In this document: positions 48,958-58,284 of the stretch, in pieces | Layout of the letters: each line of letters starts with the position of its first letter | How positions within the stretch are numbered: the first letter of the stretch is position 1 | Assembly (NCBI GenBank): GCA_043747835.1 | Contig: JAYTOK010000032.1 | Coordinates: 1 to 64,000 of the forward strand | Direction of reading: 5' to 3' | Length of the DNA stretch: 64,000 bases | Source of the DNA: CADEED01 sp043747835 | GTDB taxonomy: Bacteria; Pseudomonadota; Gammaproteobacteria; Steroidobacterales; Steroidobacteraceae | Translations under genes and position numbers: made by a program | The notes under the pieces: generated by a model | Seen by the model: only the letters and a program-made list of their open reading frames with translations | What the model was told of the DNA's origin: nothing | Databases searched by the model: none

Positions 48958-49421
48958 ACGAGCATCGGCTTCAACACCCGCACCAGCTCCCGCGGATCGA
49001 GACCCACGAGAAAGCCGCGCGCGCCGCCATTGATGTAGATCTTCGGCAGCGTCGCAACGGTCTTCTCGCAGTAGACAGGCAGCGCGCGCTTCAACCCGAA
49101 CGGCGACGTGCCGCCGACCTGATACCCCGAGTGCCGGTCGGCGACATCGGGCGCGCACGGCGCCACGCTCTTCACTCCCATCTGGCGCGCGAGGTTCTTC
49201 GCCGACACTTCACGATTGCCGTGCATGAGGATGCACAGCGGCTTCTTCGAGTCGTCCTCGAAGATCAACGTCTTCACCACGGCGTACTCCTCCACGCCCA
49301 GCTGCTCGGAAGACACGCGGGTGCCGCCGCGCGCCTCGTAGGTGTAGAGGTGCGCGGTGAACTCAACCCCGTTCTGCCGCAGCGCGCGGATCGCCATCGT
49401 CACCGGATAGTCGGTCGCCAT
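48936..49421 (-). CDS. ybaK: YbaK/EbsC-family Cys-tRNA(Pro) deacylase
   Basis: 161 aa. Family motifs: YEARGGTRVSSEQLGVEEYA at the N-terminus, TLIFEDDSKKPLCILMHGNR then EVSAKNLARQMG in the middle, and GYQVGGTSPFGLKRALPVYC with the invariant GGxSPFG loop. It edits Cys mischarged on tRNA(Pro). The last residues VEIGVRP and the stop are encoded by the REP-like repeat at 48932-48957, so the original C-terminus was replaced or trimmed. The core domain is complete, so activity is likely retained. Confidence 0.9.
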   Translation of the reverse strand: MATDYPVTMAIRALRQNGVEFTAHLYTYEARGGTRVSSEQLGVEEYAVVKTLIFEDDSKKPLCILMHGNREVSAKNLARQMGVKSVAPCAPDVADRHSGYQVGGTSPFGLKRALPVYCEKTVATLPKIYINGGARGFLVGLDPRELVRVLKPMLVEIGVRP

Positions 49422-49495
49422 TCCGCCAGTATAAGAATTCCCAATACTTCGTTCGGGATAGGAGCGGGGAGCCCGGCTGGTGGCACAATCCCGGC

Positions 49496-50167
49496 ATGGG
49501 TGAAATGACGACTCTCATGGCCCGCGACGGCCACGAATTCAACGCCTGGCTCGCGCCGGCGGTCGGCACTCCTCGCGGCGCTATTGTCCTGGCGCAGGAA
49601 ATCTTCGGCGTGAACCGGCACATCCGCGGCCTCGTCGACGGCTTCGCAGCCGAAGGCTATCTCACGATCGCGCCCTGCCTCTTCGACCGCATCCGTCGCG
49701 GCATCGAGCTCGGTTACTCCGAGAAAGAGACGCAGGAAGGCCGCGGCTATCGCCTGCAGATCCCGAAAGAAAAGACGATGCTCGACCTCACCGCGTGCGT
49801 CAACGTCGTGAAACACGCCGGCCGTGTCGCGGCCGTCGGCTACTGCTGGGGCGGCACGCTCGCCTATCTAGCCGCCCGCGAGCTGCCGATCATGTGCGCG
49901 GTGTCGTATTACGGCGGCCAGATCAAGGATCACCTCGACAAACCGCCAAAGCGTTCCGTCATGTATCACTTCGGCGAACAGGATCCTTACATCCCGATGT
50001 CCGACGTCGAGAAAATCCGCGCGGCCGATCCGAACGGCATCTTCCACATTTATCCGGCCGACCACGGCTTCAACTGCGAGGAGCGCGGCAGCTACGGCGC
50101 GGCGAGTGCGCGTCTCGCGCGTGAGCGAACGCTCGACTTCCTCGCCGCGCAGATGGAGAAGAAATGA
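49496..50167 (+). CDS. Dienelactone hydrolase-family protein
   Basis: 223 aa alpha/beta hydrolase. The Cys nucleophile is in GYCWGG (AVGYCWGGTLAYLAA). The Asp is probably in FGEQDPYIPM and the His in YPADHGFNCEERG. Cys/Asp/His is the carboxymethylenebutenolidase triad. May hydrolyse lactones from aromatic degradation, though many members have other ester substrates. The ATG is at 49496 and the last codons overlap the aldehyde dehydrogenase gene by 4 nt (ATGA at 50164-50167), so the two enzymes are produced together. Confidence 0.88.
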   Translation: MGEMTTLMARDGHEFNAWLAPAVGTPRGAIVLAQEIFGVNRHIRGLVDGFAAEGYLTIAPCLFDRIRRGIELGYSEKETQEGRGYRLQIPKEKTMLDLTACVNVVKHAGRVAAVGYCWGGTLAYLAARELPIMCAVSYYGGQIKDHLDKPPKRSVMYHFGEQDPYIPMSDVEKIRAADPNGIFHIYPADHGFNCEERGSYGAASARLARERTLDFLAAQMEKK

Positions 50168-51618
50168 TCGACCTCAAGGATCCTTCCCTCTGGAAGCACG
50201 AAGGCTACGTCTCGGGCGCGTGGACGCCGGCTGCCTCCGGCCGAACTACCGAGATCCTGAATCCCGCGAACCGTCAATCGCTCGGCGTCGTGCCCGACAT
50301 GGGCGCCGCCGACGCGCGCCGCGCGATCGATGCCGCGCATGCGGCACTGCCGGCGTGGTCCCGCAAGACCGCGGGCGAACGCGCAAGGATCATGCGCAAG
50401 TGGTTCGACCTCATGCTGGCGAACCAGGACGATCTCGCTACCATCATGACCGCCGAGCAGGGAAAGCCGCTCGCGGAATCGAAGGGCGAGATTGCATACG
50501 CCGCCGCATTCATCGAATGGTTCGCGGAAGAAGGCAAGCGCGTCTACGGCGACATCATCCCCGGCCACCAGGCCGACAAGCGCCTCATGGTGCTGCGATC
50601 GCCCGTTGGCGTCGTCGCGGCGATCACGCCGTGGAATTTTCCGGCCGCGATGATCACCCGCAAGGCCGCGCCCGCGCTGGCTGCCGGCTGCCCCATCGTC
50701 ATCAAACCCGCGCCGCAGACGCCGTTCTCCGCATTGGCGATGGCCGAGCTCGCGCACCGCGCCGGCGTACCCGCCGGCGTCTTCAATGTCGTCACCGGCG
50801 ACGCGGTCGCCATCGGCGGCGAGTTCACGGGCAGCAACAAGGTGCGCAAGCTGTCGTTCACGGGATCGACGCCGGTGGGCAAACTACTGATGGCGCAGTG
50901 CGCGGGCACCGTGAAGAAGGTAGGTCTCGAGCTCGGTGGCAACGCGCCGTTCCTCGTGCTCGACGACGCGGACCTCGAGACGGCAGTCGCGGGCGCGATC
51001 GCGAGCAAGTACCGCAACACCGGACAGACCTGCGTCTGCGCGAATCGCTTCATCGTGCAGGACAAGGTGTACGACGCGTTCGCGGCCAAGCTCGTCGAGG
51101 CCGTGAGGAAACTGCGCGTGGGCGACGGATTGCAGGGCGAGACGGACCAGGGTCCGCTCATCGACGAGAAGGCGCTCGCGAAAGTCGAGAAGCATGTCGC
51201 CGACGCGAAGGCCAAAGGCGCAAACGTGTTGACGGGCGGAAAGCGCCACACGCTCGCCGGCACGTTTTACGAACCGACGGTGCTCACGAACGTCTCGACC
51301 GACATGATCCTCGCGCGCGAGGAAACGTTCGGTCCGGTTGCGCCGCTGTTTCGCGTCAAGACTGACGAGGAGGCCATTCGCCTGGCGAACGATACCGAGT
51401 TCGGCCTCGCGGCCTATCTCTACACGCGTGATCTCGCGCGCTCGTGGCGTGTGACCGAGGCGCTGGAATACGGCATCGTCGGACTCAATACCGGCCTGAT
51501 CTCCACCGAGGTCGCGCCCTTCGGCGGCGTCAAGGAAAGCGGTATCGGTCGCGAAGGGTCGCGATATGGAATCCTCGAGTTCACCGAGATCAAGTACGTG
51601 TGCGTCGGCGGTATCTGA
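50164..51618 (+). CDS. gabD: NAD(P)-dependent succinate-semialdehyde dehydrogenase
   Basis: 484 aa aldehyde dehydrogenase. Catalytic Glu in LELGGNAPFLVLDDADLETA, nucleophile Cys in RNTGQTCVCANRFIVQ, and cofactor motif FTGSTPVGKLLM. The PFGGVKESGIGREGSRYG C-terminus is typical of GabD-type enzymes, which have the CVC-type active site seen here. Oxidises succinate semialdehyde to succinate (GABA and related pathways). Coupled to the preceding dienelactone hydrolase gene; followed after 46 nt by a VOC protein gene. Confidence 0.92.
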   Translation: MIDLKDPSLWKHEGYVSGAWTPAASGRTTEILNPANRQSLGVVPDMGAADARRAIDAAHAALPAWSRKTAGERARIMRKWFDLMLANQDDLATIMTAEQGKPLAESKGEIAYAAAFIEWFAEEGKRVYGDIIPGHQADKRLMVLRSPVGVVAAITPWNFPAAMITRKAAPALAAGCPIVIKPAPQTPFSALAMAELAHRAGVPAGVFNVVTGDAVAIGGEFTGSNKVRKLSFTGSTPVGKLLMAQCAGTVKKVGLELGGNAPFLVLDDADLETAVAGAIASKYRNTGQTCVCANRFIVQDKVYDAFAAKLVEAVRKLRVGDGLQGETDQGPLIDEKALAKVEKHVADAKAKGANVLTGGKRHTLAGTFYEPTVLTNVSTDMILAREETFGPVAPLFRVKTDEEAIRLANDTEFGLAAYLYTRDLARSWRVTEALEYGIVGLNTGLISTEVAPFGGVKESGIGREGSRYGILEFTEIKYVCVGGI

Positions 51619-51664
51619 CGCGCCCCTGTCGGCTCGGAAGGAAGCCGCGTAGACTGCGCGGCCA

Positions 51665-52384
51665 GTGCTAGGCCGATTCCACGAAATCAGCGTCGAGACG
51701 AAGGACATCGCGGAGTCGGTGGCCTTCTATGAACGACTCGGCTTCACTCAGTGCGGCACGACGGACACGTGGACCCATCCCTACGGCGTCATGACCGACG
51801 GTAAGCTCTTCTTGGGGCTCCACCAGTTCAAATTCCTCTCGCCCACGCTGACTTACGTGCACGCCGACGTCGCGCATCACGCACTCACGATCGAGAAGCG
51901 CGGCATCGATCTCGCGTGGAAGCGCGTCGGCGAAGATGCGTTCAACGAATTCGGTTTCCTCGATCCTTCGGGCCAGGCCGTGCGCTTGCAGGAAGCGCCG
52001 ACGCATTTCTCGAGCGAGAAGGACGGCAGAGATACTTCCCTGTGCGGCGACTTCGCGGAATTCAGTCTGCCCGCCGGCGAGTTCGAGCCGTTGCGCGATT
52101 TCTGGGAGCCGCTCGGATTCGTCGCGATGGGCGAGACCGACACACCCTACGTCCGCATGTCGATGACGAGCGACTACATCGACCTCGCGGTGCATCGCCC
52201 GCGCACGCTGGACCGGCCGATGCTCGTCTTCGCGGCGGCGGACATGGGCGAGCGCATCGAACGGCTCAAGGCGCTGGGCATCGAATCGTCGACCGATTTG
52301 CCGCGCGGCCTGGACCCGCGCCACTGCGCGCTCATCGAAGCGCCGGAAGGCACCGCGCTCCTTCTCATCAACACGATCGACTAG
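51665..52384 (+). CDS. Two-module VOC-family protein
   Basis: 239 aa from GTG 51665. The N-terminal module begins with residues LGRFHEISVETKDIAESVAF then YERLGF. A second module begins near AEFSLPAGEFEPLRDFWEPL then GF, ending LIEAPEGTALLLINTID. Two tandem glyoxalase/dioxygenase-like modules make one complete VOC unit. Metal ligands are not obvious in all four positions, so catalytic activity is uncertain. The stop codon directly abuts the convergent MFS gene stop (52385). Confidence 0.8.
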   Translation: MLGRFHEISVETKDIAESVAFYERLGFTQCGTTDTWTHPYGVMTDGKLFLGLHQFKFLSPTLTYVHADVAHHALTIEKRGIDLAWKRVGEDAFNEFGFLDPSGQAVRLQEAPTHFSSEKDGRDTSLCGDFAEFSLPAGEFEPLRDFWEPLGFVAMGETDTPYVRMSMTSDYIDLAVHRPRTLDRPMLVFAAADMGERIERLKALGIESSTDLPRGLDPRHCALIEAPEGTALLLINTID

Positions 52385-53707
52385 CTAGTCGACGCGCTTG
52401 GCGCTCAGCCACAGGCCGAACAGGAACACGACGAAGTTCACTCCCGCGAGCAGGAAGAACGGTCCGCCGCGCGCCACGGAATCGTAGAGCCAGCCGCCGA
52501 CGCCATTCGTGAACAGGATTCCCGCGGAAGCGCAGATTCCGGCGAGACCGAACACCGCGCCGCGCACGTCGCGCGGCGCCTCCTGGCCCAGCAACGTCTG
52601 CCCCGCGATGATCGCCGCGATCTGCCCGACACCGAGCAGCACCGCGACCGCCATGAGCAGCGTGGAGTGCATCGGATCGTCGATGAACCCGCAAGCGAGA
52701 TACGCCGCGGCCGCGAGCGCCATCGCCGCAACGCCAATCTTCACGCGATCGAGACGATCGAGCAGCACGCCGATGACGAGCGCGGTCACGAGTCCGGCCA
52801 CCATCGCCACGACGAACGGCACGCGCGCGCGATCGACCGCGCCGGCCATGTCCACGCCGCGCTCGAGCCAGGACTGCTGAAGACGCAGCGCGAGAAAGGT
52901 GCCGAGCACGACTCGATCGCCGAACGAGCCGAACTGCAGCAGGTACGCGAACCAGATGCGCGGGTTCGCGCGCGCCGCGGCGATGCCGTCCGACAGGATC
53001 CTCGGGAGCGGCAGCGCGGGTGCGCGTTCGCTCGGGCTGCCACGCTTGAGGCCCGCGAACACGATCGCCGCCGACACGACGCAGAGCGCGGCCGCGATCC
53101 ACAGCGTGAGCATTCCCGCCGCGCGCATATCCATGCCGGATTCCACGAGTTGTTTGGGCAGGTGTCCGAGGACAAACACGAACACGGCAGCGCCAAGTCC
53201 CTGGAAGAAGCCGGCAATCCCGACCATGCGGCCGCGCGAGCCTTCCGCCGGCGTGTCCGCGAGCACCGTTCCCAGCATGGTGCCGACCGCCGCGACGCCG
53301 ACGGAGAAGAACAGCGCGCATCCCAGGAGCTGCGGCACCGTGCTGGCCAGCGGATACAGCAGAAAGCCCGCGCCCATCCACAGGAACCCGAACGCGTAGA
53401 CGGCGCGCCTTCCCACCTTGTCGGCGAGCGCGCCGAACGGCGCGACTAGCAACAGCGCGAGCAACTCGTTCGCAAAGTTCAGGCCCGCGAGGGTGCGGCC
53501 CTGGACGCCGTCGGGGAGCCGGAGGTTTTCGTTGAGGAGGAAGGGCTGGAAGTAAGCGATGAACGCGAACAGCCCGATCGTGACGAACGCGCCGTATAGA
53601 TAGGAGGCGGCATGGGCACCACGGTAGCCCGGCGCGAGCGTGATGCCCGCGAAGCGGATCGCGGGTGACGGCGGGGCCTTGAGTGTCACGGCGATGGATG
53701 ATGCCAC
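52385..53707 (-). CDS. Major facilitator superfamily transporter
   Basis: 440 aa with about 12 hydrophobic helices. The MFS A-like loop motif is GALADKVGRRAVYAFGFLWM between helices 2 and 3, and a similar loop GVLLDRLDRVKIGVAAMALA lies in the second half. Central cytoplasmic loop at about residues 205-235 (KRGSPSERAPALPLPRI). Export of a small molecule is possible; substrate unknown. Divergent from the S46 peptidase gene with 115 nt between starts. Confidence 0.85.
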   Translation of the reverse strand: MASSIAVTLKAPPSPAIRFAGITLAPGYRGAHAASYLYGAFVTIGLFAFIAYFQPFLLNENLRLPDGVQGRTLAGLNFANELLALLLVAPFGALADKVGRRAVYAFGFLWMGAGFLLYPLASTVPQLLGCALFFSVGVAAVGTMLGTVLADTPAEGSRGRMVGIAGFFQGLGAAVFVFVLGHLPKQLVESGMDMRAAGMLTLWIAAALCVVSAAIVFAGLKRGSPSERAPALPLPRILSDGIAAARANPRIWFAYLLQFGSFGDRVVLGTFLALRLQQSWLERGVDMAGAVDRARVPFVVAMVAGLVTALVIGVLLDRLDRVKIGVAAMALAAAAYLACGFIDDPMHSTLLMAVAVLLGVGQIAAIIAGQTLLGQEAPRDVRGAVFGLAGICASAGILFTNGVGGWLYDSVARGGPFFLLAGVNFVVFLFGLWLSAKRVD

Positions 53708-53822
53708 GCCGCCTCAGGGTGCGCCGAAGCGTTCCCGTCACGCGCCACGCCGCGCATGCGCCAGAACGTGTTTGTGAGGATAATCGCGTCATCGATCCGG
53801 CCCACGGATCCCGGAGAATTCA

Positions 53823-55886
53823 ATGACCCGATGGATTTACGCGGCAACCGCCGCGCTGACCGTTTTGCTGTGTGCCCCCGCGCAGGCCGACGAAGGCATG
53901 TGGACTTTCCACGGCTTCCCGCTCGACAAGACCAACGCCGCGCTCAAGACGAAGCTCGACCAGGCCTGGCTCGATCGCGTGCGCAACGCGACGGTCCGCC
54001 TCGCCAACTGCACGGGCTCGTTCGTCTCGAGCGACGGCCTCATCCTCACGAACCATCACTGCGTCGAGTCCTGCCTCGCCGAGCTGTCGTCGAAGGAGAA
54101 GAGCCTCGTCGAGGACGGCTTCCTCGCGAAGACTCGCGAGGAGGAGAAGCGCTGTCAGACGCAGGTCGCGGACATCCTGAGCGGGATGGAAGATGTCACC
54201 GGAAAGATTTCCGCGGCAACGTCCGGCAAGGATGAGAAGAGCGCGAACGACGTGCGCAAGGCCACACTCACGCAGATCGAACAGGACTGCGAGAAGGCGA
54301 GCAATGGCACGCTCAAGTGTCAGGCGGTCACGCTGTACGAAGGCGGCCAGTACTGGCTCTACAAGTACAAGCGTTACACCGATCTGCGAATCGCGTTCGC
54401 ACCGGAGTCCGGCATCGCGGCCTACGGCGGCGATCCCGACAACTTCCAGTTCCCGCGCTGGTGCCTGGACATGGGCCTGCTGCGCGCCTACGAGAACGGC
54501 AAGCCCGCGAAGATCGCCAACTACCTGCGCATGAACTTCGCCGGCCCGGCGGCGGGCGATCCGGTGTTCGTCTCCGGTCACCCCGGCTCCACCGACCGCT
54601 TGCTCACCGTCGCGCAGCTCAAGCAGCAGCGCAACGTCGAGCTGCCGCAGTGGCTGTTGCGTTACTCGGAGATTCGCGGCCGCTTCATCCAGTTCTCGGA
54701 AGAGAGCCCGGAGAACGCGCGCATCGCCGAGGACCTGATCAACGGCGTGGAGAACAGCATCAAGGTGCGCCGCAAGGAGCTCGATGCGCTGCTCGAAGAT
54801 GCGCTGTTCGCGCGCAAGGAAGCCGAACAGGCCACGTTGCGACAAGGTCTCGCCGCGAATGTGGATTTCAAGTCACTCGGCGATCCGTGGAAGGACATCG
54901 AGAACGCGCTCGCCGTGCAGCGCAGCTTCTACGAGCCCCATCTGTTCATCGAGGCCGGCGCCGGATTCCAGGGGCGCCTCATCACCGCCGCGCGCACGCT
55001 GGTGCGCGGTGCCGGCGAGCGCGAGAAGCCGAACGCCGAGCGCTTCCGCGAATACACCGACGGCTCGCTGCCGCGCATCGAGCAGCAGTTGGGCGCGAAG
55101 ATCCCGATCTATCCCGAGATCGAGATCCTGCGGCTGACGAACAGCCTGCAGCGCATGCGTGAATGGCTGGGCCCGGATCATCCGATGGTGCGGCAACTGC
55201 TTTCGAAGGAGAGCCCGCAGGAACTGGCGAAGCGCGTCGTGACGCAGACGAAGCTCGCGGATCCCGCGGTCCGCCTCGAACTCTGGAAAGGCGGCTCGGC
55301 GGCAATCGCGGCGTCCACCGATCCGCTCATCGTGCTCGCGCGCAGCGTCGATCCCGACGCTCGCAAGTTCCGCAAGGAATACGAGGACAAGGTCGAAGCG
55401 CCCATCCGCGTCGCGCAGGAAAAGATCGCGAAGGTTCGCTTCGCGACTTACGGCACGAGTGTGTATCCGGACGCGACCTTCACGCTGCGTCTCAATCCGG
55501 GCACGGTGCAGGCGTGGACCGAGAAGGGTCAGACGATCGAGCCGTTCACGAAGCTGTCGCGCGCATTCGAGCGGGCGACTGGCGCGGATCCGTTCAAGAT
55601 CCCGGATAGCTGGATGAAGGTGCGCGACAAGCTCGATATGAACACGCCGTTCAATGTCTCCACGAACAACGACATCGTCGGCGGCAACTCCGGCAGCCCG
55701 CTGATCAGTGCGAAGGGTGAAGTGGTGGGTCTGCTGTTCGACGGCAACATCCACTCGATCTCGGGCGCGTACTGGTTCGACACGGAGAAGAACCGCGCGA
55801 TCGCGGTTCATCCGGCGATCATGAAAGAAGCGATGTCGAAGGTTTACGGCGCCGATGCGCTGCTGAAAGAGCTCGCGAAGAAGTAA
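53823..55886 (+). CDS. S46-family dipeptidyl-peptidase
   Basis: 687 aa with a signal peptide (MTRWIYAATAALTVLLCAPA then QA). Catalytic His in LILTNHHCVESCLAEL, and nucleophile Ser in IVGGNSGSPLISAKGEVVGL. The Asp is expected in the LRIAFAPESGIAAYGGDPDN region. MWTFHGFPLDKTNAALKTKL is the conserved S46 N-terminus. These DPP7/DPP11-type enzymes remove dipeptides from oligopeptide N-termini in the periplasm and are typical of organisms living on peptides. Followed by a hairpin terminator region and structured element copy 2. Confidence 0.93.
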   Translation: MTRWIYAATAALTVLLCAPAQADEGMWTFHGFPLDKTNAALKTKLDQAWLDRVRNATVRLANCTGSFVSSDGLILTNHHCVESCLAELSSKEKSLVEDGFLAKTREEEKRCQTQVADILSGMEDVTGKISAATSGKDEKSANDVRKATLTQIEQDCEKASNGTLKCQAVTLYEGGQYWLYKYKRYTDLRIAFAPESGIAAYGGDPDNFQFPRWCLDMGLLRAYENGKPAKIANYLRMNFAGPAAGDPVFVSGHPGSTDRLLTVAQLKQQRNVELPQWLLRYSEIRGRFIQFSEESPENARIAEDLINGVENSIKVRRKELDALLEDALFARKEAEQATLRQGLAANVDFKSLGDPWKDIENALAVQRSFYEPHLFIEAGAGFQGRLITAARTLVRGAGEREKPNAERFREYTDGSLPRIEQQLGAKIPIYPEIEILRLTNSLQRMREWLGPDHPMVRQLLSKESPQELAKRVVTQTKLADPAVRLELWKGGSAAIAASTDPLIVLARSVDPDARKFRKEYEDKVEAPIRVAQEKIAKVRFATYGTSVYPDATFTLRLNPGTVQAWTEKGQTIEPFTKLSRAFERATGADPFKIPDSWMKVRDKLDMNTPFNVSTNNDIVGGNSGSPLISAKGEVVGLLFDGNIHSISGAYWFDTEKNRAIAVHPAIMKEAMSKVYGADALLKELAKK

Positions 55887-55945
55887 GGGTCAAGCCCCTT
55901 TTTTCACGGACGGCGGCCCTTCCATCAATGATGGGGGCCGCCGTC
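55883..55945 (+). terminator. Terminator region after the S46 peptidase gene
   Basis: AAGGG-TCAAG-CCCCTT followed by a six-T run begins at the stop codon. A second, longer hairpin follows: GACGGCGGCCC (55909-55919) pairs with GGGCCGCCGTC (55935-55945), with an inner CCATC-AAT-GATGG stem. The first has a classical terminator look; the second lacks a T-run. The remainder (55946-56045) shows nothing further. Confidence 0.6.
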
Positions 55946-56045
55946 TCCGTTTGGGGACGCGAACTCTTCCTACCGGATCTTCGATCGAAAGCGAGAGGAC
56001 TACGTAGACCGCGATGAAGGCGGCTCTTCGTGCGTTAACGTTTGC

Positions 56046-56267
56046 GGTGAACGGCGGGCGGTGAGGGGATTGCTTCGCGACCGAATGGAGATCGGCGAGG
56101 AGGAGCGTCCACGCGCCGCAGTGGCGCCTGTCTAGTGCAACATTACAGCGCACGAAAGGCGCGTAGCGACGACGAGCGAACGCCAAGAAAGAAATGTCCT
56201 CATTTCTTTCTTGAAGCGCGATCTCCCTGAGGGAGCGAAGCGATCCCCTCACCGCCCGCCGTTCACC
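56046..56267 (+). repeat. Structured inverted-repeat element, copy 2
   Basis: Outer arms 56046-56078 and 56235-56267 pair over 33 bp with a single G-U wobble. The core 56083-56230 contains stem GGAGATCG (56087-56094) with CGATCTCC (56219-56226). It also has hairpin GCGCC-GCAGT-GGCGC (56113-56127), GCCTGTCTAGTGC (56126-56138), the 27-nt conserved block (56158-56184) and hairpin CAAGAAAGAAATG-TCCT-CATTTCTTTCTTG (56184-56213). The arms bear no resemblance to those of copy 1 and the TCCT hairpin is 13 instead of 10 pairs, yet both remain fully complementary. The right arm covers the last 5 nt of the convergent YceI gene. No gene is apparent. Confidence 0.85.
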
Positions 56268-56979
56268 TTCGAGCGACAACCTCGAATCTCACCTTCATCT
56301 CATCCACCACCGCAAGCGCACCCATCGCGGCGGTGAACGGCTTCAGTCCCAGCTCCGATTGCTTCAACGGAAACTCGCCGCTCGCCACGAGCGAGCCCTC
56401 CTCCCGCCGCAACGTCACGGGCACTCGAACCGTGTGCACCTGATCCTTGATCGTGATCTCGACGCCGACGTCGTACCCCTCACCCGCGGCGGCGACATCG
56501 AGCGCACGCAGGCGGATCGTTGGATAGTTAGCCCCATCGAGCAGCGCCGCCGACAGCAGGTTGCCACGCGTTCCATCGCGCGCGTTCTGCGGCACGACGT
56601 TCGCGAACTCCGGCCCCGCCTGCTCGCGCATCGCGGGCTCGTCGACGGAGAGCTCGTTCACGGGAAAGCTGACGTCGAAGCGCGTGCGCAGCGGATCATC
56701 CGTTACATACACGGATCCTTCGAGACCATTTGATGCGATCAGATGATTGTGGCCCAGCTTGGCCATCGGCCCGCCGCGGTAGACGAGGATCCGCAGGCGG
56801 GAGTCCTGCGCGCTCACCCGGTACTCCGTCGAACCCGCCGGGATCGCGAACACGCCCGGCGTCGCGGGGCTCTCCGATTCCGCGGGGGGAGGGCTTGTCT
56901 GACACGCGACCAGCCCCAATAGCAGAGCGCCTGCGATAACGACGCCCGGGAACCTTTGCTTGATTGTCCGTGTACTCAC
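56263..56979 (-). CDS. YceI-family lipoprotein
   Basis: 238 aa. Lipoprotein signal with LLGLVAC (Cys at about 26), then a linker rich in Pro and Ser. The YceI domain runs from about residue 50 (YRVSAQDSRLRILVYRGGPM then AKLGHNHLI) to VDEMKVRFEVVARR. The GHNH segment and FDVSFPVNELSVDEP are typical of the lipocalin-like YceI fold that binds isoprenoid lipids. Its stop codon lies within the arm of the structured element. Divergent from a cytochrome b561 gene that is followed by a second YceI gene. Confidence 0.85.
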   Translation of the reverse strand: MSTRTIKQRFPGVVIAGALLLGLVACQTSPPPAESESPATPGVFAIPAGSTEYRVSAQDSRLRILVYRGGPMAKLGHNHLIASNGLEGSVYVTDDPLRTRFDVSFPVNELSVDEPAMREQAGPEFANVVPQNARDGTRGNLLSAALLDGANYPTIRLRALDVAAAGEGYDVGVEITIKDQVHTVRVPVTLRREEGSLVASGEFPLKQSELGLKPFTAAMGALAVVDEMKVRFEVVARR

Positions 56980-57017
56980 TTTTGACCACCCTTCTGTCTC
57001 CGGATAGCTTACCCGGC

Positions 57018-57566
57018 ATGACTTTCCGCAACACCACGCGCGCCTGGGGCTCGCTATCGAAATCGCTGCACTGGATCATCGTGCTGCTGATCCTCGTCCA
57101 GCCCCTCATCGCCAACTACGCGGACTCGTTGTCCGGGCCCGCGAAGATCGGGCCGCTCTCCCTGCACAAGTCGATCGGCATCACCATCCTCGCGCTCGCG
57201 ATCATCCGGTTAGTGTGGCGCTGGGCGAATCCCGTTCCGTCGACGGGCGAACTCAAGACCTGGGAGCGCGTGCTCGCCGGTCTCTCGCACCTGCTGCTCT
57301 ACGCGTTGATCTTCGCGATGCCGCTCACGGGCTGGATGATGTCGTCGGCGCGCAATTTCCCCGTGAGCTGGTTCAACCTCGTGCAGCTGCCGAACCTCGT
57401 GGAGCCCAACCGCGGGACTTACGATCTCATGCACGATCTGCACGGCACCCTGTTCGCCGCGCTCGTCGTCGTGGCGCTGCTGCACATCGCCGGCGCGCTC
57501 AAACACCACTTCATCGACAAGAACCACGTGCTGAAGCGCATGCTGCCCTTCGGCGGAATCAAGTAA
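57018..57566 (+). CDS. Cytochrome b561
   Basis: 182 aa, four membrane helices. Haem-ligand His candidates: SLSKSLHWIIVLLILVQPLI, GPLSLHKSIGITILALAII, VLAGLSHLLLYALIFAMPLT and FAALVVVALLHIAGALKHHF, the standard bacterial CybB arrangement. Transfers electrons across the inner membrane, probably from ubiquinol. ATG 57018 chosen because the 18-residue longer form lacks family resemblance. The YceI gene follows 3 nt after the stop, a frequent b561-YceI pairing. Confidence 0.92.
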   Translation: MTFRNTTRAWGSLSKSLHWIIVLLILVQPLIANYADSLSGPAKIGPLSLHKSIGITILALAIIRLVWRWANPVPSTGELKTWERVLAGLSHLLLYALIFAMPLTGWMMSSARNFPVSWFNLVQLPNLVEPNRGTYDLMHDLHGTLFAALVVVALLHIAGALKHHFIDKNHVLKRMLPFGGIK

Positions 57567-57569
57567 CCA

Positions 57570-58277
57570 ATGACTAACTACATAACGATCGCCGCGGCCA
57601 CCATCCTGCTCGGGAGCGCGGCGCACGCGAGCGAACCCGCGCTCCAGCCGGTGACGCCGGCGAAACCCGCCGTCGTGTCCGGAGGCGGCGGCACCGCAGC
57701 GGCCGCAACGACAAAGGCGGCGCCGGCCAAAGGCGCCTCGCTGGCCGGCGCGCCCACCGGCACCTCTGCCATTGCCAACGTGCCGCGCTACGTGCAGGTC
57801 GCCGCCGGCAGCAGCCTCGCGTTCGAGTTCAACCAGGCCGGTGCGCAGAGCAGCGGCAACTTCAGGCAGTTCACGACCGAGCTCGCGTATGACGAGAAGA
57901 ACCTCGCCGCCAGCACGCTGAAGGTGACCGTGCAGATCGGGTCGCTCGACACGCAGGACGAGGAGCGCGACACCACGCTCAAGGATGTCGACCTCTTCGA
58001 CGCCGCGAAATTTCCGACGGCCACGTACTTCGCGCGCTCGCTGGACAAGACACCGAACGGCATCATCGCCATGGGCAAGCTCACGTTGCGCGGCGTGACG
58101 AAGGACCTGCGCCTGCCACTCGCGATCCGCTCGACCCCGCAGGGGCTCGAGCTCTCAGGCGTTGCCACGATCAAGCGTCTCGACTATGGCGTCGGCCAGG
58201 GCGATTGGGCGTCGAACGAGTGGGTCGGCGAAGACGTGAAGCTCACCTACAAAGTGGTGCTCGCGAAAGCGAAGTAG
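57570..58277 (+). CDS. YceI-family periplasmic protein
   Basis: 235 aa. Signal peptide (MTNYITIAAATILLGSAAHA), then an Ala/Gly/Thr-rich low-complexity linker (about 25-70), then the YceI domain (LAFEFNQAGAQSSGNFRQFT, ASTLKVTVQIGSLDTQDEER, KDVDLFDAAKFPTATYFARS). The domain pattern F-D...KFPTAtF is diagnostic. Likely carries an isoprenoid or quinone-like lipid and cooperates with the upstream cytochrome b561. The low-complexity linker is unlike the lipoprotein paralogue at 56263. Confidence 0.88.
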   Translation: MTNYITIAAATILLGSAAHASEPALQPVTPAKPAVVSGGGGTAAAATTKAAPAKGASLAGAPTGTSAIANVPRYVQVAAGSSLAFEFNQAGAQSSGNFRQFTTELAYDEKNLAASTLKVTVQIGSLDTQDEERDTTLKDVDLFDAAKFPTATYFARSLDKTPNGIIAMGKLTLRGVTKDLRLPLAIRSTPQGLELSGVATIKRLDYGVGQGDWASNEWVGEDVKLTYKVVLAKAK

Positions 58278-58284
58278 CGTCGCG

